Positions 43,344 to 53,313 of a DNA stretch of 64,000 nucleotides are shown here, in pieces; the first letter of the stretch is position 1; each line of letters begins with the position of its first letter. The stretch is from Bacillus pseudomycoides (lineage in GTDB: Bacteria; Bacillota; Bacilli; Bacillales; Bacillaceae_G): assembly GCF_002582035.1 (NCBI RefSeq), contig NZ_NUQE01000018.1, positions 222,846 through 286,845 on the forward strand. Direction: 5' to 3'. The notes beneath the pieces were generated by a model that was not told where the DNA came from, ran no database searches, and saw only the letters and a program-made list of their open reading frames with translations. The translations under genes and the position numbers were made by a program.

Positions 43344-45704
43344 GTGTTGCGTGGGCAATGGAGCTACGTTGCAATCTCAGTTATCTTTGGGATTGCAACA
43401 GCTTATTCCTCTTTTTCTATCGTTCCTTTTCTTATATTCTGTTGCTATTGTTTTGTTTGTTTTTCTCGTACATCTCTTCCAATACTCTCCTTGATTGTCC
43501 TCGTATTTGGTCTTACGTATGTATATGCAATCTACATAGACATACAAAATGATTCTATGCTCTCTTTCCGTAAAACAAACGTAACAGGTACAATTCAAAG
43601 TACACCACTTATAAATGGAAATCGTCTTTCTTTTCAGTTAGGAATGGAAAGTGATGAAACAGTCCAGTTGTTTTACAAAATTCCGTCTCGTAAATTAAAA
43701 GAAGAATTGAAACAGCTGCACCCCGGTATGGTGTGTACATTTACAGGTGCTTTGAAAGAGCCGCCACTCCCTCGGAATTTTTATGCGTTTAATTATAAGG
43801 ATTATTTATATAAGCAGCATATTCATACTCTTTTTGAAGCAGAATCAATCTCGAATTGTGTGCAAAAAGACATTTCATTTGTTCATTGGTTATTTTCGAT
43901 TCGACAAGCAGCTGTTTCTTATATAGGAGAGACTTTTTCCGGACAGTCAGCGGCCTTTATGAATGCTTTATTGTTTGGTGATCGTCAATATATGACGTTT
44001 GAGGTAGAGGAACAGTATCAACAGTTTGGGCTTGTGCATTTGTTGGCGATATCAGGATCGCATATTGTTCTGTTAACTGCGATCTGTTATTTCGTATTAC
44101 TTCGAACTGGTATGACACGTGAAAGTACGACGATGCTCCTACTCGTTTGTATTCCGCTGTATATGTTTTGTGCAGGGGCCTCGCCATCTGTTGTGCGAGC
44201 ATCTATAGCTGCTGTTATTGTGCTAGGGGCGCTTACGCAAGCAATTCGTGTCTCAGGGATGGATGCTTTAAGTATGACGTTAATAATCATGCTTTTTTAT
44301 GATCCGTATGTACTATTTGACATTGGATTTCAATTTTCGTTTGTAGGAAGTTTTTCTCTTTTATTATCTTCGTCACGGCTTCTAGCTAGTGAAAATGGTA
44401 TAGTGAAAAATTCCATATATCTTTCAGTTATTTCCCAGCTAACAAGTACGCCTATTTTACTTTATCACTTTGGATATTTTTCTCCTTACAGTATTCTTCT
44501 CAATATGATTTATGTTCCGTTTTTATCTTTATTTGTTTTACCTATGTGCATTGTGCTTCTTATATGTATGATATTTCTCCCAATTGTGTCGCAGTGGTTA
44601 GCTCACATATTGTCTCTATGTATACATGTTTCAAATGCGATGCTTCAAATGTGCGAAGCTTTACCATTTGTACGTCTTACCTTTGGACAAACACCGCCAT
44701 TTGTCGTTGCTCTATATGGCATAAGTATTATAGCCGTTCTTTTATCATGGGAGGGGCTTATTTGGAGAAAATATCGCATGTTGTTTCTATTGAGCTTTTT
44801 TCTGCTTAGTATATGTCATTATGCATTTCCATATGTGAACGCAAACGGAAGTATTACTTATATTGACGTTGGACAAGGGGATGCTATTTTGATTCGTCTC
44901 CCATACAATCAAGGAACGTATTTAATTGATACGGGTGGGACACTTCCAGTAAAGAAGGAAGAATGGCAGCAGAAAAAACATGAATTTTCTGTCGGACATG
45001 ACATTCTCATTCCGTTTTTACAAAAAGAGGGTGTGCGAATGATTGATAAATTAATTGTGACACATGGAGATATGGATCACATGGGAGCAGCGGGGGAAGT
45101 AATGCAATCCATTGCTGTGAAAGAGCTCGTGTTAGGGAAGAAGAAAGAATTTTCCTTACCTGAACAACAAATAAAGCAGCTTGCTGTGCAAAAGAATGTG
45201 CCCGTTCGAGTTGTAGAAAGAGGAGACAGCTGGACGGCTGGAGAGGCGGTGTTTTCGGTATTATCCCCAGGAGGAGAAGAAAAAGAAGATAATGATCAAT
45301 CTATTGTGATTTGGACAAAAATAGGAGGACTAACATGGTTGTTCACAGGTGATTTAGAAGAGATAGGTGAGAGGCGTCTCATCCAATGGTATCCAGAGCT
45401 GTATGCAGACGTTTTAAAAGTTGGGCATCATGGTAGTAAAACGTCATCTTCACAACAGTTTTTGGATATTGTGCAGCCGAAAACAGCTATTATTTCTGTT
45501 GGAGAGAACAATCGTTATGGGCATCCGCATATTGAAGTGTTAGAGCGCCTAGGGGAGCGCGGCATTGAAGTGTGGAGAACGGATGAACAAGGGGCAATTT
45601 CTTATATTTTTCAAGGGGAGACGGGAACGTTTCGCAGTAAGTTAACATATGATGAAACACAGAAAAAAAGAAGACTGCCACATGCAGTCTTTAAGAACCG
45701 ATAA
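43344..45704 (+). CDS. comEC: ComEC/Rec2, DNA uptake channel
   Basis: 786 residues from TTG 43344 after GTGAGGTGAG. An N-terminal membrane and OB-like part, a polytopic competence domain (about 215-480, LLAISGSHIVLLTA), and a C-terminal metallo-beta-lactamase domain with THGDMDHMGA and VGHHGSKTSSS. Imports single-stranded DNA and probably degrades the other strand. The last codons overlap the yqzM terminator on the other strand. Confidence 0.96.
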   Translation: MLRGQWSYVAISVIFGIATAYSSFSIVPFLIFCCYCFVCFSRTSLPILSLIVLVFGLTYVYAIYIDIQNDSMLSFRKTNVTGTIQSTPLINGNRLSFQLGMESDETVQLFYKIPSRKLKEELKQLHPGMVCTFTGALKEPPLPRNFYAFNYKDYLYKQHIHTLFEAESISNCVQKDISFVHWLFSIRQAAVSYIGETFSGQSAAFMNALLFGDRQYMTFEVEEQYQQFGLVHLLAISGSHIVLLTAICYFVLLRTGMTRESTTMLLLVCIPLYMFCAGASPSVVRASIAAVIVLGALTQAIRVSGMDALSMTLIIMLFYDPYVLFDIGFQFSFVGSFSLLLSSSRLLASENGIVKNSIYLSVISQLTSTPILLYHFGYFSPYSILLNMIYVPFLSLFVLPMCIVLLICMIFLPIVSQWLAHILSLCIHVSNAMLQMCEALPFVRLTFGQTPPFVVALYGISIIAVLLSWEGLIWRKYRMLFLLSFFLLSICHYAFPYVNANGSITYIDVGQGDAILIRLPYNQGTYLIDTGGTLPVKKEEWQQKKHEFSVGHDILIPFLQKEGVRMIDKLIVTHGDMDHMGAAGEVMQSIAVKELVLGKKKEFSLPEQQIKQLAVQKNVPVRVVERGDSWTAGEAVFSVLSPGGEEKEDNDQSIVIWTKIGGLTWLFTGDLEEIGERRLIQWYPELYADVLKVGHHGSKTSSSQQFLDIVQPKTAIISVGENNRYGHPHIEVLERLGERGIEVWRTDEQGAISYIFQGETGTFRSKLTYDETQKKRRLPHAVFKNR
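45663..45691 (-). terminator. yqzM terminator inside the comEC 3' end
   Basis: Stem AAGACTGC (45671-45678)/GCAGTCTT (45684-45691) is followed on the - strand by TTCTTTTTTT. Confidence 0.75.
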
Positions 45705-45825
45705 ATTTAATGACTGTTGCGATAATAAATAATGTGGTGAAAAATCCGAATGAAACTATAAATCCAACCCCTGAATCAGTAGCGTCATTACGCTTACTTT
45801 GAACGTTTTGTTCAAATTCATTCAT
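45691..45825 (-). CDS. yqzM: YqzM family membrane peptide
   Basis: 44 residues on the - strand, ATG at 45825 after GGGAGGG. NEFEQNVQSKRNDATDSG, then one transmembrane segment (VGFIVSFGFFTTLFIIATVI), ending KFIGS. This is the conserved YqzM peptide found next to comEC in Bacillus; function unknown. Its last 14 bases overlap the comEC end. Confidence 0.9.
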   Translation of the reverse strand: MNEFEQNVQSKRNDATDSGVGFIVSFGFFTTLFIIATVIKFIGS

Positions 45826-45894
45826 TTTGAATCCCTCCCAACATTCCATTTTAGTATAAAATATTGTCAGAAAAAAATCTACAATTTATCCTGT

Positions 45895-45975
45895 TATTCG
45901 TGGATAGTAAAAGTCCGATTGGCTCAACTAACCAATAATGGGAAACGCCCTCCGCTGATGGGAGTTTTACGTTAT
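45895..45975. repeat. Partial bcr1-like repeat
   Basis: GTCCGATTGGCTCAACTAACC followed by CTCCGCTGATGGGAGTTTTACG. Only one half of the usual element is present. Confidence 0.5.
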
Positions 45976-46024
45976 CAATGCTTTTCCAAGTGTGCTAACA
46001 CTTGTCATTCATAGTTGGTAAGGC

Positions 46025-46145
46025 AGGTGCAAACAATAAAACAAAGGTGATCACCGTTACAAAATCAGATTCCCGGGGCTTATTTTGTAACGTTTTATAT
46101 AGATCAAGGAACGGGTAGCTACCTGTTCCTTTGCACTTGTAAAAC
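46025..46145. other. Double-hairpin element upstream of holA
   Basis: CGTTACAAAAT (46055-46065) pairs perfectly with ATTTTGTAACG (46082-46092). AAGGAACGGGTA (46106-46117) pairs with TACCTGTTCCTT (46120-46131). No T-run and no ORF. Could be a repeat-derived structured leader. Confidence 0.5.
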
Positions 46146-46198
46146 GGTAGCTGTCACATTACTATAAGTATATAAAGTATTAGGGAGTAGGAAGTTAC

Positions 46199-47212
46199 AT
46201 GAGTGATGTACATAAAAAAATAAAGAAAAAGCAATTTGCCGCATTATATTTGTTATATGGAACAGAGGCATATTTTATAAATGAAACGCTTCAGCTTTTG
46301 ACATCAGAGGCTTTACCTGAAGAAGACCGTGAGTTTAATGTTGTTACGTATGACCTAGAAGAAGCATATATAGAAGAAGTAGTTGAAGATGCAAAGACAC
46401 TTCCTTTTTTTGGGGATCGTAAAATTATCGTTGTGAAATCACCGTTATTTTTAACATCGCAAAAAGCAAAAATTGAACAAAACGTAAAAGTGTTAGAGGA
46501 ATACATTGCTGAACCTTCACCATTTTCTATTCTTGTATTTATCGCCCCGTTTGAAAAATTGGACGAGCGCAAAAAAATTACAAAACTCTTGAAAAAAACA
46601 GCAGATGTCGAAGAAGCAAATGCAATGCAAGTGCAAGATGTGCGTAAATGGATCGTAAGCCGTGCAGAAGAAATGCATATTCATATAGAGGAAGGAGCAG
46701 CTAGCTTACTATTAGAGCTTGTTGGAAGTAATGTAACGATGCTTGCGCAAGAAATGAATAAGCTTATATTATATGTCGGGATAGGCGGTGAGATTACTAC
46801 AAGTCTTGTAGCAGAGCTTGTTCCGAAGTCTGTTGAACAAAATGTGTTCGCCTTAACAGAAAAAGTAGTAAAGAAAGATATTGCAGGTGCAATGCGTATT
46901 TTAGAAGGGTTATTTACACAGCAAGAAGAGCCGATTAAATTACTTGCGCTTCTTGTAGGTCAGTTTCGTTTATTATATCAAGTGAAGGAACTTCAGCAGC
47001 GTGGTTATGGGCAAAATCAAATTGCATCACATATTGGTGTGCATCCGTATCGCGTGAAATTGGCCATGAATCAAACGAATTTCTTCTCATTTGAAGCGTT
47101 AAAGCGAGTGATTCACGAACTTGCTGAAGCGGATTATAATATGAAAACAGGAAGAATGGATAAACGGCTTGTACTAGAATTTTTTCTAATGCGTTTAAAT
47201 CATATTGGATAG
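46199..47212 (+). CDS. holA: DNA polymerase III subunit delta
   Basis: 337 residues from ATG 46199. Clamp-loader subunit that opens the beta clamp. N-terminal LYLLYGTEAYFINETLQLL and C-terminal collar (EADYNMKTGRMDKRLVLEFFLMRL) are family features. Flanked by its own terminator at 47221. Confidence 0.96.
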   Translation: MSDVHKKIKKKQFAALYLLYGTEAYFINETLQLLTSEALPEEDREFNVVTYDLEEAYIEEVVEDAKTLPFFGDRKIIVVKSPLFLTSQKAKIEQNVKVLEEYIAEPSPFSILVFIAPFEKLDERKKITKLLKKTADVEEANAMQVQDVRKWIVSRAEEMHIHIEEGAASLLLELVGSNVTMLAQEMNKLILYVGIGGEITTSLVAELVPKSVEQNVFALTEKVVKKDIAGAMRILEGLFTQQEEPIKLLALLVGQFRLLYQVKELQQRGYGQNQIASHIGVHPYRVKLAMNQTNFFSFEALKRVIHELAEADYNMKTGRMDKRLVLEFFLMRLNHIG

Positions 47213-47220
47213 TGGAAAAA

Positions 47221-47254
47221 TGTTCATGTAGACAACTACATGAACATTTTTTTT
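47221..47254 (+). terminator. holA terminator
   Basis: Perfect TGTTCATGTAG/CTACATGAACA stem with ACAA loop, then T8. Confidence 0.88.
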
Positions 47255-47262
47255 GGAAAATA

Positions 47263-47289
47263 AAAAACGACCCAGATGGATCGTTTTTT
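47263..47289 (-). terminator. rpsT terminator
   Basis: AAAAACGA...TCGTTTTT stem with A- and T-runs on both sides; on the - strand it ends rpsT. Confidence 0.7.
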
Positions 47290-47296
47290 TAAACGC

Positions 47297-47554
47297 TTAC
47301 GCGTTTACTTGTTTCGCTAAGCGAGATTTTTGACGAGCTGCAGCGTTTTGGTGGATAAGACCTTTACGAGCTGCTTTGTCAAGTTTTTTAGAAGCTACTT
47401 TGTATGCTTCTTTTGCTGTTTCAAGATCGTTATTGTTAACTAAAGCTTCTACAGTTTTAACAGCTGTACGCATGTCAGACTTGATAGAAGCGTTATGTGC
47501 ACGACGCTCTTCGCTAAGTGTAGCGCGTTTGATAGCAGATTTAATGTTTGCCAT
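47297..47554 (-). CDS. rpsT: 30S ribosomal protein S20
   Basis: 85 residues on the - strand, start at 47554 after [30 protein letters not shown] and the Lys/Arg-rich helices are characteristic S20. Binds 16S rRNA early in 30S assembly. A longer in-frame start at 47662 is spurious. Confidence 0.97.
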   Translation of the reverse strand: MANIKSAIKRATLSEERRAHNASIKSDMRTAVKTVEALVNNNDLETAKEAYKVASKKLDKAARKGLIHQNAAARQKSRLAKQVNA

Positions 47555-47736
47555 ATATTTCACCTCCCTGGTGCGATCGAGTGACTCGATACTTACATAG
47601 AACAAGTGATATTCTATCAAACGGAGAAGAGAATTGCAATAGTGAGATCGATGAAATTTCAATATAGGAAAAGAATGACTAAAAATAATTTGGGGAATTC
47701 TAATGAATATTTATTATAAGTAGTGGAGGAGATTGT

Positions 47737-48840
47737 ATGCGTGAACCGCTTGATTTAAGTAAATATGCGATAAGAACAGATCTTGCATTAGAAGCTCATC
47801 AAATGCTGCAAGAGCAGCAAGAAGAAAAAACTGCTATTCAAGGTGTAATTGTAAAAGAGCGCGAAGAAGATGGTATTACAATTACGAAGGTGACGATTGA
47901 TGAAAGTGCTGTTGAGGCGATGGGAAAGAAATCAGGAAATTATTTAACCCTAGAAGTGCAAGGGATTCGTCAGCAAGATACAGAGTTACAACAAAAGGTA
48001 GAGGGGATTTTTGCAAAAGAGTTTTCTCGGTTTATGGAGGAAATCGGAATAAATGCAGAAGCGAGTTGCTTAATTGTTGGACTTGGTAACTGGAATGTAA
48101 CGCCGGATGCATTGGGGCCAATTGTTGTAGAAAATGTACTTGTTACACGCCATTTATTTCAGTTGCAGCCGGAAAGTGTCGAGGAAGGTTATCGTTCTGT
48201 TAGTGCTATTAGACCGGGAGTTATGGGCATTACAGGTATTGAAACGAGCGATATGATTTATGGGGTTATTGAAAAGACGAAGCCAGATTTTGTGATTGCA
48301 ATTGATGCGCTTGCTGCTCGGTCTATTGAACGAGTAAATAGTACGATTCAAATTTCGGATACTGGTATTCACCCTGGTTCTGGTGTTGGGAATAAACGAA
48401 AAGAGTTAAGTAAAGATACGCTAGGTATCCCAGTTATTGCAATTGGTGTTCCAACTGTTGTAGATGCGGTTTCAATTACAAGTGATACAATAGATTTCAT
48501 TTTAAAACATTTTGGGCGTGAGATGCGAGAGGGCGGAAAGCCATCCCGTTCTTTACTTCCGGCAGGCTTTACATTCGGTGAGAAGAAAAAGCTTACAGAA
48601 GAAGATATGCCGGATGAAAAAAGCCGCAATATGTTTTTGGGAGCTGTTGGTACGCTTGAGGAAGAAGAGAAGAGAAAGTTAATTTATGAAGTGTTAGCAC
48701 CGCTAGGACACAATTTAATGGTAACACCAAAAGAAGTTGATGCGTTTATTGAAGATATGGCTAATCTCCTTGCGAGTGGTTTGAATGCAGCGCTTCATCA
48801 TCAAGTTGATCAAGATAATACAGGGGCATATACGCATTGA
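47737..48840 (+). CDS. gpr: Germination protease Gpr
   Basis: 367 residues from ATG 47737 after GGAGGAG. Degrades small acid-soluble spore proteins on germination; made as an inactive zymogen in the forespore. Family blocks: [30 protein letters not shown], and [19 protein letters not shown]. The N-terminal propeptide up to about residue 15 is present. Confidence 0.96.
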   Translation: MREPLDLSKYAIRTDLALEAHQMLQEQQEEKTAIQGVIVKEREEDGITITKVTIDESAVEAMGKKSGNYLTLEVQGIRQQDTELQQKVEGIFAKEFSRFMEEIGINAEASCLIVGLGNWNVTPDALGPIVVENVLVTRHLFQLQPESVEEGYRSVSAIRPGVMGITGIETSDMIYGVIEKTKPDFVIAIDALAARSIERVNSTIQISDTGIHPGSGVGNKRKELSKDTLGIPVIAIGVPTVVDAVSITSDTIDFILKHFGREMREGGKPSRSLLPAGFTFGEKKKLTEEDMPDEKSRNMFLGAVGTLEEEEKRKLIYEVLAPLGHNLMVTPKEVDAFIEDMANLLASGLNAALHHQVDQDNTGAYTH

Positions 48841-48861
48841 TTCTAAAAGGAGAAATAAGAA

Positions 48862-49203
48862 TTGGGGCAGTTTACACGCAAATGTATCCTTCTCGTTATT
48901 AGTTTATTTCTTATAACGTTAGCAGGTATGCAAGTTGCTAATAGTGGATTGAAACGAATGAAAGGCTATAATAATCCAACATATGAGCAGATTGCTCACA
49001 TAACAGGAACAGACCACAGGGATGTAGAAACAACAATTCTTGGAGAGACATTTTCCATTGAGGAAAAACAAAAGCAACTAGAAGAATTAAAAAGTTTTAA
49101 TATGTTAGAGAGTATGGGAAGAGGATTGACCTCGTTGGTGCAAAATGTAGTTCGCAGCATAACATATACCATTGTTGACAAAATAAAAGGTGCATTTCAT
49201 TAA
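48862..49203 (+). CDS. yqxA: YqxA family protein (DUF3679)
   Basis: 113 residues from TTG 48862 after AAAGGAG. An N-terminal membrane helix (CILLVISLFLITLAGMQVA) is followed by NSGLKRMKGYNNP and SIEEKQKQLEELKSFNML, as in Bacillus YqxA. Function unknown. In B. subtilis spoIIP lies between gpr and yqxA; here only 21 bases separate them. Confidence 0.85.
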   Translation: MGQFTRKCILLVISLFLITLAGMQVANSGLKRMKGYNNPTYEQIAHITGTDHRDVETTILGETFSIEEKQKQLEELKSFNMLESMGRGLTSLVQNVVRSITYTIVDKIKGAFH

Positions 49204-49340
49204 TGTGAAGTATACGGGAGCAGCTATCTTACTTAAGAGTAGGGTAGCTTTTCTTCATGATAGAAAAGGTTTGTCTATTGTTTACGGATTGCATATGATA
49301 AAAGTAAGAGCACTTGCTTATAACGCTGCACCAGTTTTCA

Positions 49341-49369
49341 TTGAATCTTTGCCCTTGTATTGATATAAT
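49341..49369 (+). promoter_or_regulatory. SigA promoter of lepA
   Basis: TTGAAT (49341-49346), 17 bases, TATAAT (49364-49369), 45 bases before the start codon. Confidence 0.7.
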
Positions 49370-49414
49370 CAGTGCTAGTGTATATTGGCGAGATTAGTAG
49401 GAGTGAGAAAATAG

Positions 49415-51238
49415 ATGAATAAAGAAGAAAGAGCAAAAAGGCAGTCTAAAATTCGTAACTTTTCCATTATTGCCCACATTGACCACGGAAAGTCAACGTT
49501 GGCAGACCGCATTTTAGAGAAAACAAATGCGTTAGCACAACGCGAAATGAAAGCACAGTTACTTGACTCTATGGACTTAGAGCGTGAGCGCGGAATTACA
49601 ATTAAATTAAATGCAGTACAATTAACGTATAAAGCGAAAGATGGAGAAGAATATATTCTCCACTTAATTGATACACCAGGACATGTCGATTTTACGTATG
49701 AAGTATCTCGTAGTTTAGCGGCTTGTGAAGGTGCAATTCTTGTTGTTGATGCAGCGCAAGGGATTGAGGCGCAAACATTAGCAAACGTATATTTAGCACT
49801 AGATAATAATTTAGAAATTTTGCCGGTTATTAATAAAATTGACTTGCCGAGCGCTGATCCAGAGCGCGTTCGTCAAGAGGTAGAGGATGTAATTGGCTTA
49901 GACGCATCAGAAGCTGTGCTTGCTTCTGCAAAAGCGGGGATTGGTATTGAAGAGATTTTAGAACAAATCGTTGAAAAAGTGCCAGCTCCGGCAGGTGATT
50001 CAGAAGAACCATTACAATGTATGATTTTCGACTCTTTATATGATCCGTACCGCGGTGTAATTGCATATATCCGTGTTGTAAACGGTACAGTAAAAGTTGG
50101 CGATAAAGTACGTATGATGGCAACAGGTAAAGAGTTTGAAGTAACAGAAGTAGGTGTGTTCACACCGAAAACAACGCAGCGTGAAGAATTAACAGTAGGT
50201 GATGTAGGCTTCTTAGCGGCATCCATTAAAAATGTTGGTGATACGCGTGTAGGTGATACGATTACACATGCGAAACGTCAAGCGGCAGAACCTTTACCAG
50301 GGTATCGTAAATTAAACCCAATGGTATTCTGTGGTTTATATCCAATTGATTCTGCACGTTATAATGATTTACGTGATGCATTAGAAAAGCTAGAATTAAA
50401 TGACTCTGCTCTTGAATTTGAACCTGAAACGTCTCAAGCACTTGGATTTGGTTTCCGCTGTGGATTCTTAGGCTTACTTCATATGGAAATCATTCAAGAA
50501 CGTATTGAACGTGAATTTAAAATTGATTTAATTACAACAGCACCAAGTGTTATTTATAAAGTATATTTAACAAACGGTGAAGACATGATAGTTGATAACC
50601 CATCTAACATGCCAGATCCGCAATCTATTGATCGTGTGGAAGAACCGTATGTAAAAGCATCTATTATGGTTCCGAACGATTATGTTGGAGCAGTTATGGA
50701 AATTTGCCAAGGGAAACGTGGTACGTTTATTGATATGCAATATTTAGATGAAACGCGCGTTACGTTGACATATGAAATTCCACTTTCTGAAATCGTATAT
50801 GATTTCTTCGATCAATTAAAGTCGAATACAAAAGGATATGCATCCTTTGATTACGAGCTAATTGGTTATAAACCGTCTAAGCTTGTGAAGATGGATATTT
50901 TATTGAATAATGAGCAAGTCGATGCGCTATCTTTCATTGTGCATCGTGACTCAGCATATGACCGCGGAAAAGTAATTGTAGAAAAGTTAAAAGAGTTAAT
51001 TCCAAGACAGCAGTTTGAAGTGCCTATACAAGCGACAATCGGAAATAAAGTTGTGGCGCGTTCTACAATTAAAGCGATGCGTAAAAACGTATTAGCAAAA
51101 TGTTACGGCGGTGACATTTCTCGTAAACGTAAACTTCTTGAGAAACAAAAAGAAGGTAAGAAGCGTATGAAGTCTGTTGGTTCTGTAGAAGTACCGCAAG
51201 AAGCATTTATGGCTGTATTGAAAATGGATGATAACTAA
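49415..51238 (+). CDS. lepA: Elongation factor 4 (LepA)
   Basis: 607 residues from ATG 49415. Translational GTPase with G1 [10 protein letters not shown]3 DTPGH, G4 NKIDLP, an EF-G-like body and the unique C-terminal domain ([17 protein letters not shown]). Acts on ribosomes in back-translocation or assembly. Followed by a clear terminator. Confidence 0.98.
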   Translation: MNKEERAKRQSKIRNFSIIAHIDHGKSTLADRILEKTNALAQREMKAQLLDSMDLERERGITIKLNAVQLTYKAKDGEEYILHLIDTPGHVDFTYEVSRSLAACEGAILVVDAAQGIEAQTLANVYLALDNNLEILPVINKIDLPSADPERVRQEVEDVIGLDASEAVLASAKAGIGIEEILEQIVEKVPAPAGDSEEPLQCMIFDSLYDPYRGVIAYIRVVNGTVKVGDKVRMMATGKEFEVTEVGVFTPKTTQREELTVGDVGFLAASIKNVGDTRVGDTITHAKRQAAEPLPGYRKLNPMVFCGLYPIDSARYNDLRDALEKLELNDSALEFEPETSQALGFGFRCGFLGLLHMEIIQERIEREFKIDLITTAPSVIYKVYLTNGEDMIVDNPSNMPDPQSIDRVEEPYVKASIMVPNDYVGAVMEICQGKRGTFIDMQYLDETRVTLTYEIPLSEIVYDFFDQLKSNTKGYASFDYELIGYKPSKLVKMDILLNNEQVDALSFIVHRDSAYDRGKVIVEKLKELIPRQQFEVPIQATIGNKVVARSTIKAMRKNVLAKCYGGDISRKRKLLEKQKEGKKRMKSVGSVEVPQEAFMAVLKMDDN

Positions 51239-51271
51239 TAAAAAAGAAGCCGTTTGTACGGCTTCTTTTTG
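51238..51271 (+). terminator. lepA terminator
   Basis: AAAAAGAAGCCGT/ACGGCTTCTTTTT hairpin. Confidence 0.88.
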
Positions 51272-51417
51272 TTTAAGGAATCAGAAATAATAGCCTCTAA
51301 AGCTTTGGTTAATATTTAGACATCTTTGTATCTCTCCTTTACAATAGTGGTGATGCTTTTTCGTAAAGAGTAACCAAACAGCAACCATAACCATAGATTA
51401 AAAGTTGGGATACTGTC

Positions 51418-51748
51418 GTGTCTGAGAACATTCGAAAAGAAATTCAAGAAAAAATACAAAATGGTGATTTTCATTTTGAAAAGGAACTAGGACTTTCTAT
51501 CATTAGTAGAAAGTTGTGATTTTATGGAATTTATGTATGGGAAATCCGCATCGTTTTAGTAAATTTCAGCGTTTATTCCCTAATATTTCTCATAAAGTCT
51601 AAAAGAATTGACCGAAGATGGAAGCATTAATCGGATTGTATCTCCAGAAGTACCTCCATATGTAGAGTGCTTTATGACGGAACTTAGCATGACGCTTTTA
51701 CCAATCGTTGAAATGATGTATGATTGGGGAAAAATGCGAATGGAATAA
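51418..51748 (+). pseudogene. Decayed HxlR-type transcriptional regulator
   Basis: GTG 51418 opens a frame (SENIRKEIQEKIQNGDFHFE ... SIISRKL) that stops at TGA near 51519. Further on GNPHRFSKFQRLFPNISHK and, in another frame, LKELTEDGSINRIVSPEVPP and TLLPIVEMMYDWGKMRME continue an HxlR winged helix. At least two frame disruptions and a short deletion are needed to explain it. An intact HxlR protein would be about 115 residues. Confidence 0.8.
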
Positions 51749-51773
51749 ATTCGTATAGAGTTACAGAAGTAAA

Positions 51774-51807
51774 TAAACCTCCGAAGTGTGGGGGTTTTCT
51801 TTTTAGA
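51774..51807 (+). terminator. Terminator after the HxlR remnant
   Basis: AAACCTCC/GGGGGTTTT stem followed by CTTTTT, just before hemW. Confidence 0.6.
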
Positions 51808-51823
51808 AAGGTAGGAACAGAAT

Positions 51824-52963
51824 TTGATACAAGTTGCGTATATTCATATTCCGTTTTGTCAGCATATTTGTCACTATTGTGATTTTAATAAAGTATTTAT
51901 TGAGCGTCAGCCAGTTGAACAATACTTGCAATATTTAGAGAAAGAAATTGTGAATACAATCAACAAAACGCCTTTTGAACAAATGAAAACGATTTTTGTA
52001 GGTGGAGGAACACCAACAGCGCTAAATATGGAACAGACAGAGTATTTGCTAGATATTATTAATCGTCGTTTACGTCCGTTTGCGCCAAATTGTGAATTAA
52101 CTTTTGAAGCCAATCCGGGAGATTTACCTAAAGAGAAATTGAATCTTCTACTAGAAGGTGGTGTAAACCGGATTAGTTTTGGTGTTCAAACATTTCGAGA
52201 TGAATTATTGCAAAAAATTGGGCGCAAACATACGAGAGAAGATGCATTCGTAGCAATTCGTGAGGCGCAGGAAGTTGGCTTTACAAATATTAATGTTGAT
52301 TTAATTTATGCACTGCCGACGCAAACGATAGAGGATGTAAGAGAAACGCTAGATATTGCTTTTACACTTGGGGTTCAACATTTCTCTGCGTATTCTTTAA
52401 TTGTCGAACCGAAAACGGTCTTTTATAATTTAATGAATAAAGGAAAACTGAGACTTCCAGGAGAAGATCATGAAGCAAGAATGTATGAAATTGTGATGGA
52501 TGAGATGGAAAAGCATGGTTATAAACAGTATGAAATTAGTAATTTTTCGAAAGAAGGCTATGAAAGTAGACATAACCTCACATACTGGAATAATGAAGAA
52601 TACTATGGTTTTGGAGCTGGGGCTCATAGTTACGTAAACGGCGAACGAATTCAAAATGTGGGTCCATTAAAACAATATTTCACGAAAATTGATGAGTCAG
52701 GTTTGCCATATTTAGATGTTCATGAAGTGACAAGGCAAGAAAAAATGGAGGAAGAGTTATTTTTAGGACTGCGAAAAACAGCAGGTGTTTCTAAAATAGA
52801 ATTTAGAAAAAAATTCGGCGTAGAAATGAATGAAATCTTTGCAAAGCAATTACTCCATAATAAAGAACATGAATTGCTTCAAGAAACGAATACCCATGTC
52901 TGTTTAACAAGAAAAGGGAAGTTATTAGGAAATGAAGTATTTCAATCATTTTTAGTGGACTAA
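51824..52963 (+). CDS. hemW: HemW, radical SAM heme chaperone-like protein
   Basis: 379 residues from TTG 51824. Radical SAM cluster Cys12-x3-Cys16-x2-Cys19 (CQHICHYC), GGGTPTAL, and a C-terminal HemN-like domain. Once called coproporphyrinogen oxidase; family members bind heme and lack that activity. Located between lepA and hrcA as in Bacillus. Confidence 0.95.
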   Translation: MIQVAYIHIPFCQHICHYCDFNKVFIERQPVEQYLQYLEKEIVNTINKTPFEQMKTIFVGGGTPTALNMEQTEYLLDIINRRLRPFAPNCELTFEANPGDLPKEKLNLLLEGGVNRISFGVQTFRDELLQKIGRKHTREDAFVAIREAQEVGFTNINVDLIYALPTQTIEDVRETLDIAFTLGVQHFSAYSLIVEPKTVFYNLMNKGKLRLPGEDHEARMYEIVMDEMEKHGYKQYEISNFSKEGYESRHNLTYWNNEEYYGFGAGAHSYVNGERIQNVGPLKQYFTKIDESGLPYLDVHEVTRQEKMEEELFLGLRKTAGVSKIEFRKKFGVEMNEIFAKQLLHNKEHELLQETNTHVCLTRKGKLLGNEVFQSFLVD

Positions 52964-52971
52964 TTTCATAT

Positions 52972-53216
52972 AAAGTTTCGTTTTACCCCGCTCAAACAGA
53001 CGGTACGTAAAGGTAAATCGAGAAGTAAAACCGTCTGTTTGAGCCCGATTGGTTCAACTAATTAGCAGCGAAAAATCGTGCTGCTAAAAGTTTCGCTTTA
53101 TCCCGCTCAAACGGACGGTATAGGAAGAAAAATCAAGAAGTAAAACCGTCCGTAAGAGCCCGATTGGCTCAACTAATTAGCAGCGGAAAAACTGCTGCTA
53201 AAAGTTTCGCTGTATC
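52972..53216. repeat. Two tandem bcr1-like repeats
   Basis: Copy A about 52972-53100 and copy B about 53101-53216. Each holds CGCTCAAACxGACGGT paired with ACCGTCxGT..GAGC, GATTGGxTCAACTAATTAGCAGC and GCTGCTAAAAGTTTCGC. The x positions change in a paired way between copies. Confidence 0.75.
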
Positions 53217-53230
53217 TCATCACGTTTCCG

Positions 53231-53260
53231 TTGACAATTCAATATCAATTTTGGTAAGTT
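53231..53260 (+). promoter_or_regulatory. SigA promoter of the hrcA operon
   Basis: TTGACA at 53231-53236 with a TAAGTT-like -10 at 53255-53260, just upstream of CIRCE. Confidence 0.6.
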
Positions 53261-53270
53261 ATTAATAGAT

Positions 53271-53297
53271 TTAGCACTCAAAACGCAAGAGTGCTAA
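53271..53297 (+). promoter_or_regulatory. CIRCE operator
   Basis: TTAGCACTC-N9-GAGTGCTAA, an exact HrcA-binding inverted repeat, 16 bases before hrcA. Confidence 0.97.
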
Positions 53298-53313
53298 CAG
53301 AGGTGATGATGAA

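Noticed and set aside
52972-53216. CRISPR-like array upstream of hrcA
   Set aside because: Only two long units with internal palindromes, no uniform spacers and no cas genes; they are intergenic repeats.
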